Source: Pterois miles (taxonomy: Eukaryota > Chordata > Actinopteri > Perciformes > Scorpaenidae). Taken from it: 64,000 bases of DNA. Position 1 is the stretch's first letter. The number at the start of each line of letters is the position of its first letter. A model generated the notes under the pieces. It was not told where the DNA came from and searched no databases. It saw only the letters and a list, made by a program, of their open reading frames with translations. The DNA is taken from assembly GCA_947000775.1 (NCBI GenBank), contig CAMQGK010000567.1, forward strand, positions 1,297,001-1,361,000. Direction: 5' to 3'. Below, piece after piece: positions 12,641 to 26,200 of this stretch. The translations under genes and the position numbers were made by a program.

Positions 12641-13214
12641 ACGTTGTTTTGGAAGCCATGTTTGTCGGCTATAATGCAGGGATGTTCCTCGGCGGAGACA
12701 TCCATCCTGTCTAAGACGGGCCTCAGTGCTGGGAGAAGACAATGAGCAGAGAGTCTCACTTTGTCTGTCTGTCATTGCAGAACTTATTCGCACAGGTGAA
12801 GCAAAAGTTCACACCTGACTCGCTGCCTTCAATACATTCACCAGAAGGGCCGGGCTAACTCACATATCATATATATATAATATATATAAAATATGCCGTT
12901 TAAGGCGCGGGCCGCTAGCCAGCTAGCATAGCTGCCGGCTGTTTTTTATGGAGTTGTTTTAAAATGGTTTTTGAGCTGAGCCACTGCAATAGAACTGCAG
13001 GACCAGCTGCGACCTCCGCTGCCCTTACTGTCTCTTGCTGCGCCTTCCGCCACACGGCTAAACGTGGAAGGGGCTCGGCGCCTCCCCAGCCCCCGGCCTC
13101 CTTGTAGGCTACATTATGCTACGACGAGGGACTGGGAAATATACAGATGACCCCTTTAGAAAAAAGGCAAGGCGGCCAGACACAGCATTTCTTAACATTT
13201 ACATGAAGATTATA

Positions 13215-13222
13215 TATTTACA
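13215..13222 (-). promoter_or_regulatory. Putative Pumilio response element
   Basis: Plus strand TATTTACA reads TGTAAATA on the mRNA strand, the consensus PUF-protein octamer, about 840 nt after the stop codon. A single octamer in AT-rich sequence can occur by chance. Confidence 0.3.
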
Positions 13223-14055
13223 ACCTCATATTTTCTCCTTTTTTTTTTTCCTCTCCTTTTTTTCCTTCTAAACTCTCCGCTACTCGGAGAGGTCTTTAAA
13301 GAGCAGTGTTAACATCTGCGGCCCCTCTTCTACGCTTTCGTTGGCTAGGGGGTTAGGGGTGGGTGGGGCTAACGCCAGACCCACGACCTTTGCCCCCTGT
13401 GCCGCTGCAGCGGTTTCCCTGCTCCCTCTCCCGGCTCTGCTTCACTGCATTCTATCAATAATAGCTCTGAATAAAACATTTCTATACATATATCTCTATG
13501 TTTAAAAAAACCACCCTTAAAATATAGGACTGAGTGCAGATGGTGGGAGAGGTCTGTGGGGGACGACGGAGGGACAGACGGGTCCCTGCTAGTGTGTCTC
13601 TGCAGTACATGTGGACCCATGTGGACAGGTGTAAACAGCAGGAGTAAGGCTCCATCCTTACCAGGATCTGTTGAAGCCCTATCCAGGCACACTAAGGGGA
13701 CACCGCCCCTCCCTTCATCCATCCCTCCTTTCCTTCATCCCTCCATCCTCAATCAGTCTCTTTTCTGGCCTGGCATCTGGTTTCTGTTCTCAAGTTTTGT
13801 TTTATCTTAATCCTCTTTTTTTATTCATTTCATCTTTTGTGATTTTATTCATCTTCTCTCGTAACGCCGATCTTACTCTCTGGCTATCGGGCGTACTCCC
13901 TCCCTCTTTATATCTCTCCCTGTCTATCGCTGGGTCCGTGTATCGCTCTCCTGTATCCGTCTGTCTATCCGTCCGTGCATGTGTCTGTCTGTCAGTCCGT
14001 CAGGCTGGGGGGGCGGGGGAAGGGGCCCACGGCATGTGAGGAGGGTGCAGGACCC

Positions 14056-14211
14056 TCACTTCCTGCGCGGCTGGTGGTCCTGAGTCAGTCCCTGCGTCGG
14101 GCTGCCCATCTCTGTGAAGCCCTGGGGGTTAGGGCCGGGGCCCGTGCCCATGCCGCCTTTCTGTGGCTGCTTGACCTGGGTCAGGATGTCCCGGATCTTC
14201 CTCTGAGCCAA
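14056..14211 (-). CDS. igf2bp1: igf2bp1 exon 15, C-terminal helix, tail and stop
   Basis: 156 coding nt. Acceptor CCTCCAG, then LAQRKIRDILTQVKQPQKGG, a G/P/Q-rich tail (MGTGPGPNPQGFTEMGSPTQ, GLTQDHQ) and PRRK followed by TGA at 14058-14056. The LAQRKIRDIL helix closes KH4. The terminal RRK matches mammalian IGF2BP1, while the stretch between is expanded and divergent. Confidence 0.96.
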   Translation of the reverse strand: MAQRKIRDILTQVKQPQKGGMGTGPGPNPQGFTEMGSPTQGLTQDHQPRRK

Positions 14212-17200
14212 CTGGAGGACAGAGGACAATGGTTTGTAAATGGGAAAATGGACTTTCATTTATATAGCGCCTTTGTAGTCTTGCGACCACTCAAAGCCCT
14301 TTACAGTACCTGTCAGCGTTCACCCACTCACACACACATTCATACACAGATGTCAAAAGCTGCCATGCAAGAAGCCAACCAGCCCATCAGGATCTGATCT
14401 AAATAATCATTCACACGCCGATGGCTCAGCCTTCAGCAGCAGTTTGGGATTTGGTATCTTGCGCAAGGACACTTTGACGTGTAGACTGACGCAGCTGGGG
14501 ATTGAACCACCGACCTTCCGATTGGTGGACGACCCGCTCTACCTCTGAGTCACAGCCGCCCAAATTTGTGGCAAATCGAACACAACACTAGTCAGGATCT
14601 GTGAGTAAAAACACACCCGTTATCTATATCAGCACCGAAGCGCGGTTGTGTCTGAAAGGTAACCCGCAAATTGCAAAATCTGATCTAAGATCTGCAAAAT
14701 CTCTCACGAGACTCGCTCCCCGATGACCTATCCTCAACTCAAGTATTCAAGATCAATACCTAACCTTAACCAAATTGAAGGTTTCCTTCTAGACAAACTA
14801 GTGACTAGCATAGTAATGGAGAATTTAGCAGCTTAAGAGCCAGATATTGTTCTCAGGAGGTGGTGAAGACCAAACCAGAGCTAAAAGGAGAGTGATAGTT
14901 GGTCAGTGGTGTCTTTACAGCTTGTTACAGGAGGCAAAATTAATTATTAAGAAATTAATTAATACAAGTTTAAGTTGGAGAAAATGTCAAAAATGAGTGA
15001 GGCTGATTTGAAGACGCCGTATAATTGAGCATCATCTGCATAAAAATGCAATGATACTGTTCGCCTACTAATTCAATGGTTTGTATGAAATTAATCCTTG
15101 TTTTCAACGTGTTCTCCAGCAACACGTGTGTGAATTACATGCATACAGTCTTTTCAAAATCTTCTGTCTTCCACTTTAGGCAACAAATCTACTTAGTTAA
15201 GTTTAGCAATAGACAGTGGTTTGAATTAAAAGAACTCCAGCAGTTATGTGACAAATGAATCAACTTTGACCTCTGGTGTCATTGTATGACACCTCAGGTA
15301 CACCAAGTCAGTTTTGTAGACAAGGAAATTACGCTAACAAGTACCACAGAGACATACTGTTAGAGAGCCATGCAGAGGAAAATAACCACATGACATCTGT
15401 CACTGATAAACGCTGTGTTAAATGTGCAGTGTGCTGCTGATTAACCATTAAGGCTGGGTAGACATATCCACAGGGTTTTTATGGTAGTTTACTGTGGCAT
15501 GAGTACTAATAATATAATAATAATATCAATTAGATTTGTTACAAAAATACAGATCTAACTTTCCATGCATCACACCGGCACATATGGTAAAACAGGAAGG
15601 CCACACCCCTTTTGGGGGGATAGAAAACCAAAGATCCTATAGATGTTGAAGCCATTTGACATTTGGATTGTAATTTTGACAGGTTTGCATGCATACATTT
15701 CTTGTTAATCAAGCCTTTGTTTTATACACATTTATAATAAATATTTAGCGACCTTGCCTGAACCCGAGTGTTGGCGATACCTTAACAAATGAAGGCTGAT
15801 CGCCGCCATGTCCCTTCAGTCTTCCCCCGCCCAACACAGTGGCTGATATTGCTAATCTAGACATCTGTACACATCTGATTGAATCCCATAAGTGTTGTCT
15901 GTAAATAGCCAACTGTTTTATCTATAAGCTCAGATTTAGTTGGAGACCAGCACCAGCGTCATTTAGCCATTTAGCACAATGACAGTGAATTATCATGTAT
16001 CGTATGAGCCTCAAATGTCAGTTTGAAAGCCTCGGTTAACCTGCAGCTTTTTAACATTTTCCCATTTCCATATGTGACAGTGCAATTCTTTCCCCCAGAA
16101 GGGGGATGCAACGATGCAATACCAGTCTGATGTATAGGATATGAATATATGTGATAATAATTTGACACTTTAGTTAAATACTACTATAATTGACTGAGTG
16201 ATATGTCCAAGGACCCCCATGGAAAAGAGATTATAAATGCCCTAGGGACCATCCTGGCTAAATGAAGGTGAAATAAAAAGGCAAAAGAGTCGAAGGAGTA
16301 CCTGGCTGGCGTAGAAATGTCCATTGATCTTGACAATGACCTGGTCGTTTTCATCAGGTGTCTGTTCCCTGGGGACAACCACCTCAGCCGCTGTCAGGTT
16401 CTGCAGCTCATTCACCTGGTGATACACGTGTTGGTTACTAACAACGTTACGGCAGAACGCTGTAGGCTTGACGGCAACAGGTGGAGGTCAGTTTAAAGTG
16501 TGAGGACACCTCGGCAGATAGAGTCGGGAGAGAAGTGGAAGGTTCGGGCAGCTTACCGTCTTGCCTCCCTTGCCTATGACCCTTCCTGCAGCAGCGGCGG
16601 CCATCTTGATGTGAGTCTCCAGTTTGACCTCCTCCTTCGGTCCAAAGAAGTTCTCCTCCTTCAGTTTGCCATAGATTCTGCCCTGGGCCTAGAGGAGGAT
16701 TTTTACATTGTTGTATTATAACAGCAGTTTGTTATTCCCACAGACACTATGCACAATAAATGAGATGAATATTAAATCAGCTGTCAATGTCTCATTAAGT
16801 GTCTACCTTAAACTGAGCCTCAGGGGGTCCTGTCACAACCACCATCCTCATCTTAGAGTCCGGACCTTCAGCTGGGGCGATCTGGAGGAGAGGACAAATA
16901 CGTCACTGACCTTCACTGGGTCTAGTTTGAGAAGTGTGGGGGGCATAATGGCTTCTTAATATCACTGTGCTTTCCATAACAATAGTATAATATGTAGTCA
17001 TATATATTTTGGATGAACTGAGCCGACTATGTGAACACTGCATATGGCTGAATTTAGGGATAGAGCTGTTCGGGTTCGTTAGTCACGGTTCGGTATGTAT
17101 CACTCGGTTAATTTGAAACAGGGTATGTGTGCGTCACGTCATGGATGATACAGCAAGGCCTACTGAAGGAGGCTGGGTCACACGTCATCAATAGCTATGT

Positions 17201-20200
17201 TTACATGGACACAAATAATCAGAATAAAGGCCCAAATCAGATTAAAAGTGCTTCATGTAAACATGTCAGTCGGAAGATTCTGATCTGATACGGCCCATTT
17301 GGAAAGAAATTTCATTTTGAACGAGAGAGGTTTATGCCGATCGTTGTTCCGATCGCCATCCATGTGCACACCCATTCGGATCATGTCTTCCTGGTTGGGT
17401 TAAATTATCTGCGCATGTGTGCTACGTGGTGTTTGTTTACAGGCGGACGTACAGCTTCTTCTTCTTCCCACTATTTCTGGAAAATTAGACAACTCTGCAC
17501 ATGCCCAAAGGATTTATTCTGATTAAACGCTCGGTGCATGTATACGCACGTCACGGTCGGATCATTTTATTTAGTGTCCATGTAAACAGTGGATTTGTAA
17601 TTTCCTACCAACCAAGGTTCAGATCGGATTGAAGAAATATGGCACATGTAAACATAGCTAATGTGTCACATCTGTGGGGGTTTAACACATAGGCAGTAAA
17701 ATCTGGCCTGCCCACGCCGAAATTAAGCCATTCGCAAAGCACAACCGCAGCTTCAGCCCATACCCAGAGACCCATGTCCGCCCGCGTCCCAGCCTTCTTC
17801 TATAGGCTGAGATACAGCACAAAGGCAGGCGACAGGTTACTTAAACAATAGTAGGTGATAGCATCGGGCGGACAACGTGTAGAACAGGCATATTTATCAC
17901 TGAAATAAGAGTTTAGTTCAACCAAACCAGACTTGATGATTGTTGAAACACTAAACACTCTGCTACGTACAGCTGATCTCAACTTAAACAAACATACGTG
18001 GATGACGACCTAAGTGGACTCGGGTACAGAACAACTTCACTAATGTAAACGTCACTTCAGAGCGAGAGGTGAAAAGATCCATTTCGCAAACGTGCCGTCT
18101 TTAACACAAGCAAAGGTGCAACAGCGCAACCCCTGTAATGTGTTTTATATTTATTAATCTTTTTAAATAAACAGTGGCACAGATATCCATCCGTATTCAT
18201 TTCCAAATACTGCACTTGTAGAAAAGCGAATCTTTCAGTTAAGAGCTGATAATCAGGAAAATGAGACATATGTTATACTGCTGTTGTTTTTTTTAGTATA
18301 GTTCTGGTTGAGCTTCTGCTTTTAAGTTGATGGTAATCAGTCGTCATACAGTATTTATATGACTATAATAAAGCTGCATTTTTTTGTTTGCACTAATTAC
18401 TGTAGAGGACAAATTCTTTCAATTAAGATCTGACAATGAAGAGGCATTTTGTTTCTCATGTAAGTCATACTTTTGTTAAAGCAAACATTTTGCAAATAAA
18501 TAAAAAGCATGTTGAAATCTGAAACTGGCCCCCTTGCTGTACCATAAATGGACCGAACCGAACCAAACTAAAAAAACGCAATATGAACCGAACTGTGAAC
18601 TTTGTGAACCCTCCCACCTCTGGCAGAATTGCTAGAGACGTGACACATAATGTTGTATTGACATCTTTGCTGCCTTGTTGTTGACTGATGCATTCTAGCG
18701 CTAATTTAAGGCTGGCCCACACTAACAGATGTTTCAGACGTTACCAGTTGTGTACAATGTGAGGGAGGCCACGCGTAACGACAGGGTCTGATAAACTGAA
18801 ACAGCACATCACACACCAACAGATTCAGAGACTTCACAAAAAAACGGAAATCTGGCTAAATCTCTTACGATCAAACGTGACTTTACAGTAAACACACAAG
18901 CTGGATGACGGGCAGGAATTAGTGATGTTAGTTTTTGCACTACTGTGTACTGAAAATTCACGGACGGATGAAATCACGGAGACCCGTTAAACACTAATCG
19001 ACAAGTTGGCCGGAGCTCCGTCTTACTACTTCTTTATGCTCCATGTTTAGCATTAGCTCATGGAGCATATTGACGGTGGCGGTTGTCCTTCAGTCAGCTT
19101 GGTTCTCGATTGGCTATCGTTCTTTCCCACGTGACTGCGTCATCGGCTGTCCTCGGGGGTTCCCCACGCACGACAGGATATCCCATCGTAGTAAATAGTG
19201 TCATGTCAGGTCATACAGGTGAACAGACCTTGATGGAGGCACCAGCGAAGCGGCTCAGCTGTTTGATGTGCTGTCCTTTCTTTCCAATGATGGCTCCCAC
19301 TGCCTGTGCTGGGATGTAAACGTGGACCGTCTCCTGCTCTGGAGCCTGAACACACACAAAGCAAAAACAAAAAAACATCATATAAATCTATTACGGATCA
19401 AATATATTGTTATTAGGACTTAGGTCAGTATTCCCCTCCTGTAGACAGATGATGTCTATGCAGAGTTTGTTTCAGGTTCATCTACTGACTGTGCTCACCT
19501 TAAATCACAGATTAACACCTGGATTTATGACATCACACCTAGTTTGAAGCCAATCATGGTCCAGCATGCAGTTTATACAGGTATAAAACCTGGAAACTGC
19601 AGGTCACAAACACAGAATGGCTCGAGGCATCTTGTGTCCACCATTTAAACTTATTCATAGATTCTGGGTTGATTTTTCAATGAGGGAGTGATTAAATCTT
19701 TTTTGTGGAAAAAAAGAAAATTTAAAGTATTTGCTCTTTATTTTTATCTTAAAACGCATCTGGATGAGATCATAAAAAAAATACAAAACAATCTGTACCA
19801 TCAAGAACTGTGAGGCTTATTTTTTCAGTTTTATCTTATTCCGTCTGTCTGCTTATCGTTATTTAGCATGGTTAACAATGTTTTTAGCTCATTTCTATAT
19901 GCGGATGTATCTGGATGCATGCTTGAATATCTGCACATATGAATATTTGTGTTTCTGCATGTGTGCACATGGTATGCATGTGTATATATGGACGAATAAG
20001 AATTAAGTTTTGTTTCTCTTTTCTTTCTATTTCTCTTATCGAGTTTAAATAAAGTCAAAATGTTGAGAATAAGGTCAAACTTTGAGTATTAGCATTTTGA
20101 GAAGTTGAAATGTTGAAACTAGGGTTGTCAATGAAAGTATTTTATCACAATTACTCACATGATTGTCCAGAGTTAATCGCATAAATATTAAAAAATGTAT

Positions 20201-23200
20201 CATTTTTTTATCTGTTCAAAATGTACTTTAAAGGGAGATTTCTCAGGTATTTAAAACTTTTATCATCATGAATGTGGACAAATCTGCTGCTTATGCAATG
20301 TATATATACAGTTGCAAGAAAAAGTATGTGAATCCTTTGGGATTACTTGGATTTCTGCATAAATTGGTCATAAAATGTGTTCTGATCTTCATCTAAGTCA
20401 CAACAATAGACAAACACAGTCTGCTTGAACTAATACTGCACAAAAAATATGTTTTCATAGGTTTCAAGGGTTCACATACTTTTTCTTGCAACTGTAAATT
20501 TATTATTATAAATCGATAATCAACACAAAACAATGACAACTATTGTCCAGAATCCCTCACAGGTTCTACATTTAGCATAAAATATGCTCCAATCATAACA
20601 TGGCAAATTGCAGCCCAACAGGCAACAACAGCTGTCAGTGTGTCAGTGTGCTGACTTGACTATGACTTGATCCAAACTGACTGTGATTATCATAAGGTGG
20701 GCATGTCTGTAAAGGGGAGACTCGTGGGCATCCATAGAACCCATTTACATTCACATATCTGGAGGTCAGAGGTCAAGGGACCCCTTTGAAAATGGCCATG
20801 ACAGTTTTTCCTCAACAAAATTTTGCGCAAATTTGAAGCGTTATTGAACCTCCATGACATGGTTGGTACCGATGGATTTTTAAAAAAAATTTCATATGAT
20901 ACCAGTATCTTCACTCTAGCTTTAAAACTGAGCCGCCACAAACTAACAACTACAAGTTGCGTTAATGCGTTAAATAAATTAATGGCTTTAAAACATATTT
21001 GCGTTAACATGTTATTATCACGTTAACTTTGACAGCCCTAGTTTAATAAATGTTCAAGTTTTGAGAATATCTCAAACTACTAGTATTAATGCATATACTG
21101 AAATTTCAACATTATTCTCGGCATGCAAAATTTAAAAACGATCTTCCTCCTCTTTTTTTTTCCCTTCTGCCTGGGCACTAATACTTTTCCATATCGGCTG
21201 ACACACAACAGCTAATGTGGAGTTATGAGGTTTCAGAGGATAAAGGCAATGGATTAAAGAAGGGGGTCTAGACTGACGTTTCTCAGGGATTTACAGAGCG
21301 GGTGTTCTTACCCCGAAGCAGCCGTAGGGGGCGCTACCGGACGCGTTTCCTGGTGGGGGTGGGGGCATATTGGAGGAAGAGGGGAAGAGGCCCAGAGCAC
21401 CCAGGTTGAGTCCAGGGATCAGGTGGGTTTGTTGCTGGGGAGAAGAAGACTGCAGCTTAGAAACCATCTGGAGGTTTACAGGTGTGTGTATTTATTATGA
21501 ATAAATACATAATAATGAAAAGCGCACACAGACTCACATTCATAGCAGCGATATCGTTCTCGTAGGCCTCTCTGACCTTCCTCATGACCTCCACCTCGGC
21601 GTTACAGCAGGCTTCGATGCAGCCTTTGACTGTGATGGTTCTCTCTGGGTTGTACAGAGTCAGGTCCTGAAGACTGCACACATTACAGGAGAGCTGGTCA
21701 TCAGCTGCTGTAAAGCGTCTTTGAGTGATTTGAAACTGTGGCGGGTTTATGTGTGTATTGTACATATTTTTCTATCCCATAAATTATTATAGATATATAT
21801 ATATATTTAAATCAAGCTTAGCATGTGTGTGGGAGCCTTACGGGGAGATGGTGATCTTGGTGTCTGTGTCCTGTTCAACTTTTTTCAAGTTGCGTCCCTC
21901 CTTCCCGATCAGGCGTCCCACAAAGTTGTTGTGGGCCAGAATCTTGAGAGGAACCTCGTCAGCCCTGCAACCAGAAAGCACCGGTCATTAGGAGGGAACG
22001 TGTTCGATCAATCTCACAGCTGGATAGAAGGGAAACAGCTATGACATGCTGGATTGCTGTTCAACACGTACGTCTTGGTGTCTTTAGCCTCCTGCTGCAT
22101 GATGTCCAGGATCATGCGGCAGGCAGCTGAGCAGCCCTCGGGGGTCGAGTGGATGCTGATGGGCTTCTCAGCAGCGCCGGCGTTCTCCTTGCGGTGCACG
22201 TCAATCCTGCAAGAACGGAAACAGGTCAGAATAACATCATTAAGCCACCGGGTTCAGTACGTCCTGGGCTCAGATCAGAGTCTAACACTGCAAGACAAGT
22301 CATAGACTCATCAGTTATGAAAGCAAAGAACATGTAAATGAGCAAATAACTAATAGATATCCACATGAAACTTCCCTAGTTGTTTACTGACATTAAGACA
22401 ATTGTTTTTTAATATTGCAAGTTTTATGAAGTTGGATGTTTAAATATGCAAATGAGGCATTATCTTATTCAGTATGTGGTGATCTGCATACATGTAAAGA
22501 ACAGAAATCTGAACACTGAATAATTATTTCATTGTTGGCATATTAGAGTCAGCATGACTCGAGGATCCTCAATGACAGACAACATATCATCAAACACATC
22601 GTATTAAATAATAATTAATCATTTGAATACTTTTAAATAACTTATTTCAATTTATAGCAGAGCTATAGTATTTGAATGTTATGTTCATGTCCATTTTCAG
22701 CAGGATTTCATGCAGCTGAGTCAAATGACGCACTACTTGTCTACAACATGAACACACACATGCACACACGCACACACACACACTCACTTGCTCTGCGTCT
22801 GCTTGGTGATGTTACGAATGGTGGCTCCCTCCTTTCCGATGATGGCCCCGACGTACTGCGTGGGCACCAGCAGCCTCAGAGGGATGTCAGCGTGCGGAGG
22901 TTTGGAGGGCATCCCGGAGCTCGGGGACCCGCCGCGGGGCCCGCCTCGGGGCCCGTAGCCACGCCGGCCGTTATCGGGCCCCCGCTGGCCTCCCTCCAGC
23001 TCGGAGTTCTCGTCGGGGATGTAGGAGACGCGCAGGGCGTTGTTCTCAAACTGGTATCCATTCAGCTTCTGGATGGCTCTGAGGGAGCACATGAGTACAG
23101 GTCAGAGAAAGCAGTAGTAGCAAAGGTAATAACAGAAATAATACACTTAGATTCCTGGGAAATGGAGGTAAAATAAGGAGGATATACATCAATAAGTGAC

Positions 23201-26200
23201 ACTGCTGGAGTTTTTTTCCAATTTATTATCTAAATCATCCTCTTTACATATCTGAACTGCCATATTTTTTATTTTTATCTGTTCAAATGTTCCTTAAAGG
23301 GAAATTTGGCAAGTATTTAATACTCTTATCAACATGGGAGTGGACAAATATGTTGGTATGTTGCATATTTGTACCCTTAGAATGCATTTTTATTCACATA
23401 TCTGGAGTGTTATATAACTTCTTCCTGACAAGCTACTATGACATGATCGGTACTAATGGATCCATCAGGTTTTCTAGTCTCAGATGACTCTTTAAAACTG
23501 AGCTGCTAATAAATTAGTGGCATTAAAACAAATCTGTGTTATTATTGTGTTAACTCTGACATCTCTGCTTATTATTAACACAAAAATGACTTATTATTAT
23601 GACTAACACAGAGGTGGGATGTAAAGAAGGTCATTTCCTCAAGCATTGGTACAGTTTATTTTCTACTTCTACTGCACTACACTTACAAATGTACATTTTT
23701 CCTCCACTTCATTTATCTGACAGCTGGAGGAGGAAATGTTACTATAACAAACAAAATCATCTAATCAGACATGATGCAATACTATAGATCAATATACCCA
23801 ATAGCATAGAAATTATTAGAATTCCTAAAATTATAATTACATGCATAAATACTAACTTATACTTTGATATTCTGCTGCTAATACTTTAAAAAAAATGAAA
23901 TGCAGGACATTTAACTTGTAATAAAATATTATACAGTATACTACTGTATTGTGGTAGTAAAGTTGTAGTTCCCTTAAATGACCACTAGATGTCACAAGTG
24001 GAGCGTAGACAAGAAAATGCTGAAAATCTCAATCCTGTTTCATTAAATTAAACACATTAATATTTGAGGCATCCACCATTTTTTAAGACTGGAACTTTGT
24101 TTATTTGATTATATCTTCGTGAAATGGTTCTTTACAGTGTCAGCACTCATTTCAACAAGGTTCAGACTGTAAAAAAAGACAAGAGAGTGTATAAAAGGAT
24201 GTGGATTATATAAATATATATAACTTACTGCCTGGCGTGTTCCCGGGACGCATATGTGACGTTCACCACTGCAGTCTCACTGTCTGTGTTCACTGAGGCA
24301 AAGAGAAGACAGACAGACAGCATGTGTCGGGTTATTAATGGTATGAGTTTATGAAGGTAGAACCACGAAGAGGGCCGCTGGGGAGAGAAGATTACATCCT
24401 CACATGGACTCAGACGCTGAGCTGATCTGTTTTCTGGTGTGGTAACAGTCAGGAAATGTCCTGTAAGGCTGTGAGACTCTGGTGTTCATTCACAGTAGTC
24501 AGTGGGGTTACTGGTCATCTTCTACCAGGGTTTGAACAGCTACGTGTCTAATTCAGGCACTCTCAGGGAACCAGCAACTCTCCAAACCTTTATCATCACA
24601 TCTACTGTTAACTGTAAATGCAGAATTGAGACAAATAAAGTTCATTGAATGTGAGTGATTGTGTCGATGAAACACCAGATTATGTTGAAAAACTGTTTCC
24701 AGGCTTTTTCTAATTTGTTGAGACTCTGTACAAATCAGTTTGTGTTCAGCCAGTCGTTTTAGAGCTGAGCATGTAGAACTGTAAATCAATGGAAATATTA
24801 ACAGACTTTCAATAAAAAGGAGCCATGAAAAGCTTCATTTAGCATTAGAATCTAACACTGATTTGTTATTTTGTTGTTTCTTGTGGATATTTTTATAGTC
24901 TTTTGTTATATTTTTATAGTATTTTCCTTCTATCATATAATAATGTTTCTATTCTATATTAATATTTCTTGTGAATACTTTAGTCTTTTGTCATACTTTA
25001 ATAGTATTTTTCTTCCATCCTATAATACTGTTTCTATTCTATATCAATATTTCTTGTGAATATTTTTAGTCTTGTCATATTTCTATAGTATTTTTCTTCC
25101 ATCCTATAATACTGTTTCTATTCTATATTCATATTTCTCTCGCATATTTTTATAGTCTTTTGTCATATTTTCAGAGTATTTTATTTTATATTATTTTAAA
25201 TATATTTTATTTTATTTCTATATTAATATTAATTATAATCATAGTTCTTGTGCATATTTTTATAGTCTTGTCATATTTTCAGAGTATTTTATTTTATATT
25301 ATTTTGAATATATTTTATTTTATTTCTATATTAATATTAATTATAATCATGGTTCTTGTGCATATTTTTATAGTCTTGTCATATTTTCAGAGTATTTTAT
25401 TTTATATTATTTTAAATATATTTTATTTTATTTCTATATTAATATTAATTATAATCATAGTTCTTGTGCATATTTTTATAGTCTTTTGTCATATTTTCAG
25501 AGTATTTTATTTTATATTATTTTAAATATATTTTATTTTATTTCTATATTAATATTTCTATAATCATAGTTCTTGTGCATATTTTTATAGTCTTTTGTCA
25601 TTTTTTGGTGTTTTTCTTTGTTTCATTCTATGTTAATGTTTCTATTCTATCTTAATATTTCTTGTCCATATTTTTAGTCTTTTCTCATATTTTTTATACC
25701 TCCAACAATGTTTCTATTCTATATTAATATTTCTTGTGAATATTATGTATAGTCTTTTGTAATTTTTACAGCATTTTTCTTGTATCTTATATTTCTATTT
25801 TATATTAATATTTCTTGTGCATGCATATTTTTTTGTATTTTTTCATTTCATTATTGTGTTTTTCTTCGATATTATACTCATGTTTCTTGGCTTTTGCGAT
25901 ACTTTTATTTTTCATTATTATTTTAATTTATCATACTAAGTTTATAATATGCACCAATACAGTAGAAAAGCAAAGCAAATTCCTTGCATGAGAAAACCTG
26001 CTTGGCAATAAACCGGATTCTGATTAATTGATTAGTCCATCAAAATAAATCAATAAATTACATTTAAAAAAACTGTACAACTATTTTGATCATTAATTAT
26101 CCGTTTTTCAAGCCAAACTGTCCCAAGTTCCTGCTTCTAAACTGATACCATTTGCAGTTGCATTTTGAGCATTTTACACCATTTTCTGACATTTAATACA

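Larger units (their letters stand above)
7000..14055 (-). other. igf2bp1: Probable igf2bp1 3' UTR (distal end uncertain)
   Basis: No convincing open frame or splice pattern follows the stop codon for about 7 kb. The stretch carries several let-7-type sites on the mRNA strand, as expected for the long (about 6-7 kb in human) IGF2BP1 3' UTR. AATAAA on the mRNA strand occurs at 7502-7497 and 7064-7059, and ATTAAA near 7013, but I cannot tell which is used. It contains poly-T/poly-A runs, a 40-bp tandem array (12446-12640) and GC-rich parts near the stop. Segments around 8575-9000 look repeat-like, so some of it may be transposon-derived. Confidence 0.6.
19346..21311. other. igf2bp1 intron 10
   Basis: Contains the MITE at 20309-20494 immediately upstream of (and probably inside) the larger repeat at 20116-21044. 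Otherwise AT-rich with no gene seen. Confidence 0.6.

Noticed and set aside
14498..14554. Box A/B pair as a tRNA gene
   Set aside because: It belongs to a SINE with a fish repeat body; no complete cloverleaf with anticodon stem was apparent.
22676..23176. 166-codon plus-strand frame
   Set aside because: It is the antisense shadow of GC-rich igf2bp1 exon 6, whose sense frame has clear RRM2/KH1 homology and correct splice sites.
25160..25525. 121-codon frame of repeated hydrophobic segments
   Set aside because: Generated by the 108-bp minisatellite, whose period is a multiple of three.
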